Shown here: in pieces, positions 1 to 11,477 of the stretch
Position numbering within the stretch: position 1 is the stretch's first letter
How the letters are laid out: every line of letters starts with the position of its first letter
NCBI GenBank assembly: GCA_029964075.1
Contig: CM057135.1
Coordinates: forward strand, 9,636,863 to 9,700,862
Origin: Patiria pectinifera
Taxonomy: Eukaryota > Echinodermata > Asteroidea > Valvatida > Asterinidae
Reading direction: 5' to 3'
DNA length: 64,000 bases
Notes under the pieces: generated by a model
Told to the model about the DNA's origin: nothing
The model's input: only the letters and a program-made list of their open reading frames with translations
Database searches by the model: none
Program-made: the position numbers and the translations under genes

Positions 1-248
1 ATTGTACACATGAAAAGTAGTCTGGGTTCTTTGAATTTTTATGGCCTGTGTATCTTAGCGTATTTTGTGAGGCCCTTGGAGCCGTATGTTTTTTTATGGA
101 GTTAATAGGGAGGTTTCGCATCCGAATGGGTACGTGTACGCATACGTTTAGCTAGATCAGTTTACCGGCATCAACCGTTCTGTTGTTTCGCATCGTGTAC
201 CTGGGCGCGTACGTATGCTTAGTACTGGAACCAAAGCAGTAATCCGAA
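1..248. other. 5' flank, nothing recognised
   Basis: No coding signal, repeat or RNA gene stands out. It may hold the 5' untranslated region or promoter of the gene beginning at 249, but I see no convincing TATA or initiator element. Confidence 0.3.
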
Positions 249-466
249 ATGGCAGCCTCCGATGAAAGCCTCGTGTCTGTGGCTAATCCAGTTTTGCAAA
301 AATCAAAGAAATTTCCCGTATTTTATTGTACACTAACCCAGAGCGAATTATTTTTGTCAATGTGGGATTCATCTATAGAAAACTGTGAGCAAATTCGTAC
401 AATTTGTATGTGTAGTTATGATGCTACAGAGGAACCCATAACTGGACCATCCTATGGGTACCTCAA

Positions 467-2560
467 GCCTTGCCTCCAGCCATGCCTACCTTGCCCAACA
501 CAGTCTTAATGCAGACACCCATTCGTCATGATGAATCTGCACAACCTGATGCTTCTCCTTCCAGCAACCTTCAGGTACCTCAAGCCTTGCCTCCAGCCAT
601 GCCTACCTTGCCCAACACAGCCTTAATGCAGACACCCATTCAGTATGATGAATTTGAAGACTGTGATGCTCAGCCTGATGTCCCTCCATCAAGCAACCTT
701 CAAGTACCGCCAGCCATGCCTCAAGCCTTGCCTCCAGCCATGTCTCAAGCTTTGCCTTCAGTCATGTCTCAAGCCATGTCTGAAGCCTTGCCTCCAGCCA
801 TGCCTCCAGCCATGCCTCAAGCCTTGCCCACCTTGCCCAACACAGTCTTAATGCAGACACCCATTCGTCATGATGAATCTGCACAACCTAATGCTTCTCC
901 ATCCAGCAACCTTCAGGTACCTCAAGCCTTGCCTCCAGCCATGCCTACCTTGCCCAACACAGTCTTAATGCAGACAACCATTCGTCATGATGAATCTGCA
1001 CAACCTGATGCTTCTCCATCCAGCAACCTTCAGGTACCTCAAGTCTTGCCTCCAGCCATGCCTACCTTGCCCAACACAGTCTTTATGCAGACACCCATTC
1101 AGTATGATGAATTTGAAGACTGTGATGCTCAGCCTGATGTCCCCCCGTCAAGCAACCTTCAAGTACCTCCAGCCATGCCTCAAGCCTTGCCTCCCTCTCC
1201 CAACACATGCACACTGCAGTGTGATGAATCTGTAGACCCTAATGCTCAGCCTGATGTCTCTCCATCAAGCAACCTTCAGGTACCTCAAGCCTTGCCTCCA
1301 GCCATGCCTCAAGCCTTGCCTCCCTTGCCCAACACAGTTTAAATAAAAACGACCATTCAGTGTGATGAATCTGCAGATCTTGATGCTCAGCATGATGTTT
1401 CTACATCAAGCAACCTTCAGGTACCTCAAGCCTTGCCTCCAGCCATACCGCAAGCCTTGCCTCCAGCCATGTCTCAAGCCTTGCCTCCAGTCATGTCTCA
1501 AGCCTTGCCTCCAGCCATGCCTCCGGCCACGCCTCTAGCCTTGCCTCCAGCCAGCAACCTTCAGGTACCTCAATCCTTGCCTCCAGCCATGCCTCCAGCC
1601 ATGCCTCCAGCCATGCCTCAAGCCTTGCCTCAAGCCTTGCCTCAAGCCTTGCCTACCTTGCCCAACACAGTCTTAATGCAGACACCCATTCGTCATGATG
1701 AATCTGCACAACCTAATGCTTCTCCATCCAGCAACCTTCAGGTACCTCAAGCCTTGCCTCCAGCCATGCCTACCTTGCCCAACACAGTCTTAATGCAGAC
1801 ACCCATCCGTCATGATGAATCTGCACAACCTGATGCTTCTCCATCCAGCAACCTTCAGGTACCTCAAGCCTTGCCTCCAGCCATGCCTACCTTGCCCAAC
1901 ACAGTCTTAATGCAGACACCTATTCAGTATGATGAATTTGAAGACTGTGATGCTCAGCCTGATGTTCCTCCATCAAGCAACCTTCAAGTACCTCCAGCCA
2001 TGCCTCAAGCCTTGCCTCCCTCTCCCAACACATGCACACTGCAGTGTGATGAATCTGTAGACCCTAATACTCAGCCTGTTGTCTCTCCATCAAACAAACT
2101 TCAGGTTCCTCAAGCCTTGCCTCCAGCCATGCCTCAAGCCTTGCCTCCCTTGCCCAACACAGTCTCAATTAAGACACCCATTCAGTGTGATGAATCAGCT
2201 GACCCTGATGCTCAGCCTGATGTTTCTCTATCCAGCAACCTTCAGGTACCTCAAGCCTTGCCTCCAGCCATGCCTACCTTGCCCAACACAGTCACAATGC
2301 AAACACCCACTCAGTGTAATGAATTTGAAGACCCAGATGCTCAGTCTGATGTTTCTCCATCCATCAACCTACATGTACTTTAAGCCTTGCCTCACTCTCC
2401 AGCACAGTCTCAATGCAGACACCCATTCATCATGATGAATCTGCAGACCCTAATGCACAGCCTGATGTTTCTCCATCCATCAACCTACACATACCTCAAA
2501 CCTTGCCTCCAGCTGTGCCTCCCATGCCTAACAAAGTCTCAATGCAGACACCCATTGAGC
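467..2560 (+). repeat. Coding minisatellite, ~117-bp unit
   Basis: Tandem units of 117 bp (39 codons; unit starts at about 467, 584, 926 and 1043) are mixed with shorter 12-24-bp subunits coding LPPAMPQA-type motifs. Each long unit encodes a proline/alanine stretch, then a TLPNTVLMQTPI block, an acidic block around HDES, and a SSNLQVPQ block. Many units are near identical at the DNA level, so the array is young or kept uniform by unequal exchange. Period and reading frame are compatible (117 = 3 x 39), so units can be gained or lost without frameshift. Two in-frame stops lie inside the array. Confidence 0.85.
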
Positions 2561-3588
2561 ATGATGAATCTGTCAGCTATGGTTCTCAGGAGACATCATC
2601 TCAAACTAAGAAACACCATCCACCTAAAATACCTGCAAGGTATTCAAAGCTTTGCTTTTTGGATAGATCAGAAAGCCTTTGTGATTCAAGTGACGAATCT
2701 GCCTTAGACCCCACCTATAAATATGTACCTGAGACTGAAAGTGAATCTTCTGAAAATGAAGATTGTGAACCTTCCTTCCTTGAAAAAGCAGTGTTGAGTG
2801 GCCAAGGTGACATGCACCTACTCACCAGCACAGAAGGTAAAGAGATAACTGAACCGACATCTGACCCATCTCCCAGAGCACCAGAGAAGGGCGTTAAGAA
2901 AACACCATACCAAAAGCCCTCACGAATTTGCCCATTCTGTCACAAGAGCTGCGGGGAGAAACTATCGAGACACATCACAAAAATGCACAAGCATGAAGAC
3001 GCCGTGAAAGAGATTCTAAAGCTACCAAAAAAGAAAGATATGTTGCCATGGCTAACTTCAAGAAAGAGGGAATTCTTTACATCAATAAAGAGCAAATGAA
3101 CGAAAACAAACCAAATCTAAAGACGAAATGACTATTTGTGGACTATGCAAAGGTTTTTATTCCAAACCATTCGTCAAGCGTCATAAGAAGCATTGCCAGG
3201 GTGATATTGCTTCAGTGGCCTGTGCTGTACCTGTATCACTACTTATGTCGGACGTGCAAGTCAATGAAAACGTCTCTGAATTTACCCAGGAAATATTGTC
3301 AAAATTCCGTAGTGACGACATTGGTGAAATATGCAGAAGTGATGAAGTCATTACTAACATAGGAAGAAGATTGTGGGCAAAAGAAAGGAGCAAACAGGAT
3401 ACAAAGTCTCAAGTTCGGAAATCTGTTATGGCTAACATGCGTAGGCCTGCCTCTCTGTTTGTAGTATTTAAACAGCAGCACGAAGTACATGGAAAGGGAG
3501 TCCTGAAAGGAAATGCAGGAGTCGTGTTTGATAGGCTACACTTTCAGGTTCTCAGTGAAGCCATTGCGGTGTACACAAGGGCTGATTA
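2413..3588 (+). pseudogene. Zinc-finger and linker part of the recombinase gene
   Basis: Two open segments (2413-3099 and 3128-3588) in different frames, joined by a one-base frame change around 3055-3095. The first ends with an acidic Ser-rich linker and a C2H2-like motif (CPFC, then HITKMH). The second opens with CGLC...RHKKHC, a second zinc-finger-like motif, and continues into a helical region (GRRLWAKERSKQD) that in this family precedes the recombinase fold. A TAA at 3586-3588 interrupts the frame, which reopens and runs into the catalytic exon. The corresponding region of the minus-strand relative at 38.9-39.1 kb has the same order of parts. Confidence 0.55.
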
Positions 3589-3643
3589 AAATAGCGGAGG
3601 CCTAAAGTCCGATTTAAAGTGTGGTCTCTATTATGTTATAAAG

Positions 3644-4519
3644 TTGGCATGTAAAGTAACGAAGGCAACATGTCTCGCTGAGGGAGATGATACAGGTGCT
3701 GTTGAGATTGACAAGTTCCTTGCTGTCTTGGAGTTGAACCATAGCTTCATCTTTGGGGACGCAACTTATGCCATCAATACGAATCGGCAAGTAAAGCTGA
3801 GAAGACCCAATGCATTGCCTCTAGAAGAAGATATGCAGACATTACGCACATATGCTATGGAGGAAGTGGATGGTATGATTAATGACCAGTATACTATGTG
3901 GGATGCTCACAGTTTCAAGAAACTTCGTGACTTGACTGTTTTAAGGCTGACACTCTTCAACGCGCGTCGTGGTGGTGAACCTTGCAGGCTGATTATTGAT
4001 GAATGGCAAGAAGCCAGGGCTGATGTTTGGATAGACAAGCAGAAGGCAGAGGCAATTGACGACCCTCTGCAAAAGGATATGCTAGATGAATTAAAAGTTA
4101 CGTACCAGACCGGCAAGGGAAATAATCACTTAGTGCCAGTATTGTTTCTCAAGAATACCGTCAAAGCAATGATGCATCTGAGTGACCCTGAAGTAAGGCA
4201 AATTGCTGGTATACCAGATAACAGCACTTACGTGTTTGCATGCACACAACATTCTTCAACGCACGTCACAGGCTGGCATGCACTGGACAGTGTATGCAAG
4301 GCAGCTGGTATCAAAGACAAGTCTCGGATTAATGCCACTAAAAATCGACACAGGGTGAGCACGATGTATGCCGCATTTGAGTTGCCTGAAGCAAACAGGG
4401 CCCTATTTTTTAAGCATGTGGGCCACTCGGGTGAGATCAACGAGAATATTTACCAAGCTCCTCTGGCGATCCAGGAAGTCACTCATGTCGGGAATATTCT
4501 CCAGCACATTGACACACAG
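3644..4519 (+). CDS. Tyrosine-recombinase catalytic domain exon
   Basis: About 290 codons of open frame that look like a tyrosine recombinase (phage-integrase-fold) domain. Counting from the first Met at 3644: an arginine in LTLFNARRGGEP (R108/R109), box II NRHRVST (R235, H236), a GHS motif in FFKHVGHSGE (G260, H261) and a candidate nucleophile tyrosine in INENIYQ (Y270). This is the R...RH...GH...Y order expected of an active enzyme that cuts and rejoins DNA through a covalent phosphotyrosine. Upstream the same frame continues to the TAA at 3586, so the listed start is only the first Met after that stop. The frame reaches a consensus donor at 4520; codons beyond it run into a TA microsatellite and are not taken as coding. 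Confidence 0.7.
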
Positions 4520-4528
4520 GTGAGACAA

Positions 4529-4548
4529 TATATATATATATATATATT
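4529..4548. repeat. (TA)n microsatellite
   Basis: Uninterrupted TA dinucleotide run just inside the intron after the recombinase exon. Confidence 0.9.
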
Positions 4549-4847
4549 ACTTTGCTTGGTCACAGTTCCAGGTACATCATTTCTAAACAGTAAAATTTTG
4601 CACCATTAGGTGCTTGCTAAAAGCATACTTTGCCAAGCATGCCTTTTTTGCAAGAATAGGAGTTCTTGTATACATGTAGCGTGTTTTAAGCAATGTTCAA
4701 AAAATTTTCCTGGTCAGAGGAAAGATTGCATGCCTTTGAGAGTGAAACAATGTAAATAAACCATTAGAAGCGGATAGAATGCACATGTACATGTATTTAA
4801 AAAGCATTAATCAGGATACATTCTCTGTTCAACCTTGTAATCTAAAT
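4549..4847. other. Non-coding flank of Polinton A
   Basis: Probable intron or intergenic DNA between the recombinase exon and the left end of the palindromic Polinton. No feature recognised. Confidence 0.35.
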
Positions 4848-4848
4848 T

Positions 4849-4913
4849 TCAGCTTCTAGTCGGCCATTCGCCAGCAGTCCCTCTACAGCTTCCAGTCGGC
4901 CATTCGCCAGCAG
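4849..4913. repeat. Tandem repeats at left element end
   Basis: Two ~30-36-bp units containing AGTCGGCCATTCGCCAGCAG. Inverted equivalents sit at 20051-20105 on the far side of the element, marking them as part of the terminal inverted repeat. About 120 bp of unrelated sequence separates them from the start of the long left arm. Confidence 0.6.
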
Positions 4914-5313
4914 CATCCCCATCTTCACCATCATCATCATAAAAGCTACAGGTGTTATATAGGTAAAATAAACAAAATTAATAAGCACGAAATAGAATGC
5001 ACACACCTCTCCGGGTTCGCCGTACCACATTAGCTGAAGACTGAATGCTGGTTGATGGCCGACTAGTAGGGAGATGGACAGGCACTATTCCAAATCCCAT
5101 TATCTCCCCCTCCCTAATTACCCCCACCCCCTTCCCATCCCCCCACCCCCACCCTCCCCGGCCCTGCCCCTTCCCAAAATATATCCCTCTCCCAATATCT
5201 CAGTCTCCCAATATATCTCTTCTCTCTGAGGTGTTAAAACGATAAACATTTTGGTTTTATTCAAAAAAAAATAAATAAAAATATATTATCTAGTCCATAT
5301 TTGAAGAAATAAT

Positions 5314-8300
5314 ATGAGACCAACTCAAAACCATCACCTAAAGGCTATTCGCGGTGGGTCAAGGCTGCATTGAAGAGTTACGTTGATCAAAATAATATAG
5401 TGATCGACGAACGAGAAAATGATACTCGTCGAGACTATTTTTAGCCATAAGGGCTGAAGAGAGTAAATTTATAAACTTGAGGAAAATGACACTACATGAG
5501 CTCAAAGAGATTGTAGACGAACAAAATCTAGAATACGTACCGACGGGTTATAATGGTCGATTTTTGAAAAAAAGATTTATTCTCAGCGATCAAGAGATTT
5601 AAATCTCCCGAAGATTTTCAAGAGGCTGACTTCAGAGGTACGAGAAGGTTTAGAAATACTTTTCGAAACTGGGAACTGATTCCGAGACAGTTTAATAATG
5701 ACGTTGAACTGTTTTTTTGCACTCACGAGCGACAGATCGAAAGCAAAGTCGTATCAGAACTGAGAGAACTCACTAACATGAAGCTTCAGATTGCGATTAC
5801 AGTGAGATACGTTAAAAATGTACCTGATGGAGAACGGGTGACTGCTGAATTTACCTTTATCAGTAACAATGTAATTATTTTGAGGAAGAGTCAGGTAAAG
5901 CAAATTCTTAAAGATGCGATCGATCAAGTGAAAGAAAAACACACCAGTCATACAAATCGAGGATCAGGTTGGGTAGTCGATAAAATACTCGCGTTTTACA
6001 TTAACGTAAACCGTTATGCTTAAGCAGGAGGTAGTTCTTAAATAGAGCTACCCGACTATCTCAAAAATAAAAAGGCGATTATCAACGTACAAAACAAAGA
6101 CAACAAATGTTTGAGATGGTGTTTGAGAGCCGCTCTTGGTAAATATTCGGACAAAGTAAAAAAGCGAATCGAAAACAACCCAAAATATCAGGTCCATGAA
6201 GAGAGAACTACGATATACAACACGAACGATGGATTGAAATTCAAAAATATAGACTTTCCCACACCAGTGGATAAAATGTCTAGGGTAGAAAGACAAAATA
6301 ATCTATCAATAAACATTTTTGGTTATACTGAACAAGATAACGTACATGTATTGGCATTATCTAAAAACACAGATCCTACCGTTGAGGCTATCGATCTGTT
6401 GTTGTTTTCCAACGGTGATAAGAGTCACTACTGTTGGATAACATGTCTGTCACACTACGGAACGCAAGAAAAACTAGACAAACACAAACAAGATTGTGAG
6501 GGAATAGACAAACCTCCATCTAAAATTGTTTTTCCCGAGAACAACGTATTAAAATTTAAAAACCACAGATTTGCACAGGACGCACCATTTGTCATTTACG
6601 CCGACTTTGAATCGGTACTAGAAAAAACTCAGCACGATAAAAAGGAAAACACGCAAAAGACAATCATTCACAAAGCAAGCAGTTATTCGTTGGTAGTCGT
6701 TAGATGTGTTGGTGAAAATATGTATGGAGAAACTTACAGGGGCAAAGACGCCACAACTAAGTTTGTAGAGCAGATGTTACAATTACAACGTGATATTAAT
6801 TGCATATTTGCCGATCCCATACTCATGAAATTTACTGAGCGAGATAAAAAACATCATGATAAAACAAAAACGTGTTGGATTTGCGAAAAACCAATTTATC
6901 CCAATTACTCGAGCAACGGTCAGTGCCAGAAACCCAAAAAACCAAAAACAGAAAAACAAATAAAAGAACATCAGTACGAAAACAAAAATGGATTTATCGA
7001 GTCTAAATGTTTCGAATGCAAAAAGAAAATCAACAAATTTAGAAAGGTGAGAGAGATCACTGTCACGTCACGGGTAGATATAGAGGGGCCGCGAACGCCT
7101 ACTGTAACACCAAGCTACGTGTTAAACCTGGTTGTACTACGATACCGGTCATATTACACAATTTACAAAATTACGACGCGCATTTGATCATGCAAGGCAT
7201 TTCTGTTTGCAAAAGTAAAATAAATTGTATCCCTAGAAATTCAGAAAAGTACATTTCGTTTTCAATCGGAAATCTACGATTAATAGACTCGTTCAATTTT
7301 ATGGCGTCATCGCTTGACAACTTAGTCAAAGCTTGTCCAAAAGAGTCGTTTACTTTACTGAGAAAACATTTTAAAAATTCGCCAGAGAGTTTAGACCTTT
7401 TACTACAAAAAGGAGTTTACCCTTACGAATATATGGACTCGTTTGATAAATTTGAAGAGACCAGTCTACCACCAATCGAAAACCGTTTTACAGCAGTCTA
7501 AAAGACGAAGGGATATCGCGAGAAGACTATGACAGAGCTCGACGAGTGTGGAAAGAGTTTAAGGTAAAAAACTTGGGCGAATATCACAACTTGTACGTGA
7601 CTACCGACACGTTATTACTAGCTGGCGTGTTTGAGAATTTTAGACGCGTGTGTAAACATAATTATAAGTTAGATCCGGCTAATTATTTTACCGCACCCGG
7701 GTTATCGTGGGATGCGCTGTTAAAACACTCTCAGATAGAACTCGAACTATTGCAAGACGTAGACAAACAAGGCATGTCGAGCGTCGGTAGCGCAAGATAT
7801 CACAAAGCAAACAATAAATATCTGCCCGACCACGATCCGGATAAACCAACGAGTTACGTGACCTATCTAGACGCTAATAACCTATACGGTTGGGCTATGA
7901 GTCGGTACTTGCAGTACAAAGCCTAAGGAATTTAATACCGAGTATATCATGTCGATTGATAAAACGTCAGATACGGGCTATTTCTTAGATTACCCAGCCG
8001 CTCTTCACGATTGGCACAACGATTACCCACGAGCGCCAGAAAACATAATCATACCACAAGAATGGATGTCTGATTATCAAAACGAGTTATTGGATACCGA
8101 GCCAAGAAGCCTTGGATGAAGTCGTACATCGATAAAAACACTCAACTCAAAACTAAAGCGACTGTTAACTTTGAAAAAGATTTTTTTAAACTCATGAATA
8201 ATAGCGTTTTTGGAAAAACATGGAAGACGTTAGAAATAGAATGGACGCAAAGTTACTCAGAGAGGATGAGCATAAAAGATACAAAATGATAGTGTCTAAA

Positions 8301-8988
8301 CCAAAATACAAACAGACATCGATCTCTAAAGAATGCGAGTTGTCATTTGTCGAAATGTACAAGACTAAAACCGTGTTAAACAAACCGATCTATTTCGGAG
8401 TGAGTATCTTGGATCTCTCAAAGACGCTGATGTACGATTTTTATTATAATCGAATAAAAAAGCGACGTATGGAGACCGAGTCAGATTACTGTATACTGAC
8501 ACGGACAGTTTACTCTTAAGCGTCTACACGGACGACGTATACAAAAATATGCAGCAAAACGGACAACAATACGACCTTTCGAATTATCTGACGGATCATC
8601 CTTTGTACGACCCAACCAATAAGAAAGTGATCGGTAAATTTAAAGAAGAGTTTGGAGGTAATATAATCAAAGAAGTCGTTTTTATAAAACCTAAAATGTA
8701 CTCGATTTTAACGCTGACATCAACTTAAAAAAAGCCAAGGGTGTCACAAAATCGGTCACCTTTAAGAAATTAAAACACCGACACTACTACGACTGCATCT
8801 TAAACAAGAAATCTCATTACGAAACCATGACTCACGTTAGATCGGAAAATCATATCCTTTACACCGTCTCTCAAAATACACTATCGTTGAGTCCATTGGA
8901 CACAAAGAGGTACATTTTACCGGACGGTATAAACACGCTGGCTTTTGGTCACTACGGCGGTAATTGCGTGTCCTCGGGTACGACTTGA
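5314..8988 (+). pseudogene. polB: Protein-primed family-B DNA polymerase, left copy
   Basis: Replicative polymerase of the element. The N-terminal part (5314-6023) includes a SAP-like stretch (LHELKEIVDEQN). The frame then meets TAA at 6021-6023 and again a few codons later, before a conserved KAIINVQNKDNKC segment that leads into the polymerase proper. Visible motifs: exonuclease I YADFES (about 6598-6615), polymerase A LDANNLYGWAM (about 7868-7900) and polymerase C YTDTDS (about 8493-8510). The C-terminus (MTHVRS...KRYILPDGINTLAFGHY) survives here but is deleted in the right copy. Frameshifts around 7060, 7500, 7920-8220 and 8520 make it non-functional. The 3' end overlaps that of the convergent integrase gene. 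About 1,225 codons, near the usual length for Polinton polymerases. Confidence 0.8.
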
Positions 8989-9953
8989 AGCTCTTGTCTA
9001 ACAAAACTCCTTTTGGGCCGTTTTGAAGGTAATTAAGAGTAGGACCCGTCGTGACTTTTTTACCGTTAATCATTTTAAATTGACTCTTTTTTTTCAACGT
9101 TGAAGATGTCTACGCTCCAAATGGGATCCGTGGCTCTTCTCGAGGTTCCACCCTCTTGCTCCCCCGGGTAATATAAATATCTAACCATAGCGTCTTGCAG
9201 TAAATTCTGTTCTTTTGTTTTAACGAAGTTAGCCGGCAATTGCCGGACATGTTCTAGTTTCACCGCCTGTAACGGCGCTTTAGCTATTAATCTTGTCGTT
9301 TCATCATTTATTGCCTTGATCACGCTGGGTAATTGCTCGACCCATTGCGTGTTTCTACTCTCAGGATTTAACATTTCTTGAGCGTACTGATGACCAAACA
9401 GTCTCTCGGCTAGCGTTCGATTAAATCTTTCTACGATACCCTGCGATCGGTGGTTTCCTGTTCCATCTACGATAATCTCGATGTTTTTTGAGGTCATCCA
9501 TTTTTTTAAATGCGCCTTTAAATTCGGTACCAGCGTCTACTCTCAACGTTTTAGGGTAACTCAAAGGCGATCTCGCGTAAATCTTGACGATAGCATCCCG
9601 TGTGGAATCCGCCGTTTTAGAAACCAAAGGTTCTGCTTCGTGGTATCGACTCGCAACGTCGACAACCGTCAAAGCGTATTGATAAGTCTTGCGTTTTACT
9701 TTATCCCAGGGTAGGTATAGCACATCCATTTGGTGAAAGTCGTTTGGTGTTTCAAACTCTCGCGAAGTACTTGTAGGCCTGGGTACATACGCGGGACCCG
9801 GAAGATAAATTTGCCAAATCGCTTGTTTTTTAAGCCAATCCCTAATTACCTTTTTATCGATTTTGGTTTTATCGTGTAAATGGTCGACGGCGCTTTCACC
9901 TCTCCAATAACCACTCGGGCTATATAATACAGTTTTTGAAGTTGATCCATCAT
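8952..9953 (-). pseudogene. int: Retroviral-type (DDE) integrase, left copy
   Basis: Minus-strand integrase that would insert the element's DNA ends into the host genome. Core motifs match the right-arm copy: first Asp in QMDVLYLPWD, second Asp in LRVDAGTEF, and the Glu in GIVERFNRTLAERL. The N-terminal ~70 codons are frameshifted. An A7 run at about 9503-9509 shifts the frame by +1 between the second Asp and the Glu region, exactly as in the right arm. A longer A-run near 9090 breaks the C-terminal part. Convergent with the polymerase and overlapping its 3' end. A stretch of more than 230 nt in the core is essentially identical to the right-arm copy. Confidence 0.8.
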
Positions 9954-9983
9954 TTATTATAATTTTATTTTCAAATCTGAAGG

Positions 9984-10240
9984 ATGATGGCAGCGAAGAG
10001 CGTAAGAGACACGATTTATTGACAGAACAACTCTCGGCCGCCAGATATCAGTGGCAACGAGAACGAACGAAACGACTCGATTTTCTCAACGAACGTATCA
10101 GAAAGCAAAATGTTTCTAAACAAACATTTTACGACGTCGACAAAGCGTTGCGTTACTACAACGAAATGACTGGAGAAAACGTCGAGTTACCCCTTCTTGG
10201 CTTACAGATACCTTTAAATTTAATAACTCGTATAAATGAA
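9984..10240 (+). pseudogene. Truncated two-ended membrane / coiled-coil protein, left copy
   Basis: Remnant of the gene that lies between integrase and capsid in all three copies. Seen here is the charged helical middle (QRERTKRLDFLNER). The hydrophobic N-terminus present in the right arm is deleted, and so is the C-terminal acidic plus membrane segment (about 100 nt missing near 10190). The deletion fuses this frame to the downstream capsid-like gene, giving one artificial open frame from 10019 to 11023. Function unknown. Position and layout suggest a virion or membrane-associated accessory protein (inference). Confidence 0.5.
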
Positions 10241-11476
10241 ATGAATGCGTATGGAAAAAAGCTCAATCCCAGCAGGCTATTAAAAATACCCAGATCTATC
10301 AAGGGTGAGAGAAAAGAGGTGGTCATTACCCACAATCCCAGTAGTATATCGGCGGGGCAAATGCTTAGGATCAAGTTTTCTCAATTGGGCATAGACGACG
10401 TGATCGTACCCAGCACTTGTAAACTAGCTTTTTCTTTAGAACTCGACGGTGGAGGCGACAACAATAGAACCATTTTTGGCAATTTGGCCAGAAATTTAGT
10501 CAGCGGAATCAGCGTCAGACTTCAAGGTCACGAAATCGTGAGTTATCGTCACGCCGACGTGCATCACAACTTTAAAGACAATTGGATCAACAGCTCGACG
10601 ACTCGAAACATTGCGCACTCGGGCATAGAAAAAGAAAACGTGTCTAAAATAAGAACGGGGGCTGGAGATACTAACGCGGGCGCCAACAACGGTAAAGATC
10701 AAATCATCGCGGATGCCTATGGTAACAGATATTGTATCCCCCTAGACATTGACATACTGACTTCGCATCACCCTTTTTACCCCAGCGGTTTAAAACAACT
10801 TCTGACGTACGAGATAAAGTTTAACGATCACGATAAAGTAGTCAGCAGTTCAGATACGGCAGCGATGTATTCTATCTCAGACTTGTCTCTCGAATACAAA
10901 GTGGTGACCAACAGAGACCTAGCTATCACCATCAGGAATAAACACCAGGGTTTAATGAAATACCTGTTTGATAAAATCCACTCGCTAGAAGTTAGATCAG
11001 TCAACAAAGCGGACACTCTTTGAAACGTCAGCGTCAATCAACCCATCAGGAGTCTCAAAGGTATTTTGTTTTTGTTTAAAGATCCCGCGGAAAAAAATCC
11101 GCAGCGATTTTATAATCCAAAACTAACCAAAACTTCGGTGACTGTAGAAGGTAAACCCAATCAACTCTACAGTCAAGGCATGTTTCAGTATCAACACTGG
11201 AACGAAACTATCAAGTTCTTTGGAGACAGCGATACCGAAAGCGGGCGCGGAGTAGCTAAAGACTTAAATTTGACGGGTTTTGACCTCAGAGGCTATCTAA
11301 AAAACAAGTACGAATCCGCTCACGGATCCGGTAGGAAACTTGGAGACGGAGGAGACATCAACGTCCAATTTAACAGAGAAGCCGAAAGTCAAGGTGACCT
11401 CACGATGTACGTATTTTTGGTCATGGATGCTCAATTGAACTTGAAAGACGGGAATTTTAAATCTCTGTTAAGTTAA
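10241..11476 (+). pseudogene. Major-capsid-like protein (putative double jelly-roll), left copy
   Basis: About 411 codons from ATG 10241 (MNAYGKK) to TAA 11474-11476, the start chosen because copy C has an equivalent ATG after a clear upstream stop. Recognisable blocks are VVITHNPSSISAGQ, IFGNLARNLVSGISVRLQG, NRYCIPLDIDILTS, and a C-terminal block ending MYVFLVMDAQL. The NLxRxLVxxIxVxLxG pattern and the position directly upstream of a packaging ATPase are what double-jelly-roll capsid genes show in Polinton-like elements. A structural comparison would be needed to prove the fold. One nonsense change (TGG to TGA at 11021-11023) distinguishes it from the other two copies. Confidence 0.6.
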
Positions 11477-11477
11477 A

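Larger units (their letters stand above)
249..4519 (+). pseudogene. Zinc-finger / tyrosine-recombinase gene (Crypton-like family), broken
   Basis: A long gene that appears to encode, in order, a short N-terminal segment (ATG 249), a proline-rich tandem-repeat region (467-2560), an acidic Ser/Glu-rich linker with CPFC...H..KMH and CGLC...RHKKHC zinc-finger-like motifs (2413-3588), and a tyrosine-recombinase catalytic domain (3644-4519). A consensus splice donor (CAG|GTGAGA) follows at 4520, so more exons probably lie downstream. Breaks: in-frame TAA at 1340-1342 and 2381-2383, a frame change near 455, one between 2383 and 2413, one near 3055-3095, and an in-frame TAA at 3586-3588 whose frame continues into the recombinase domain. 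The architecture matches a gene family often multiplied in marine invertebrate genomes. Whether it is a mobile Crypton-type element or a domesticated relative cannot be told from this copy. A related truncated gene lies at 38686-40046. Confidence 0.65.

Noticed and set aside
467-2560. Regular repeat-spacer look suggestive of a CRISPR array
   Set aside because: Units are in-frame coding minisatellites with no unique spacers, in a eukaryotic gene context.
5098-5230. C-rich stretch as a CpG-island promoter
   Set aside because: It is C-homopolymer-like without CpG enrichment and is mirrored at 19880-20030 as part of the inverted repeat.
9481-9714. Plus-strand 77-codon frame, also present antisense at 15313-15546
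   Set aside because: It is the antisense shadow of the integrase core; its conservation only reflects near-identical arms.
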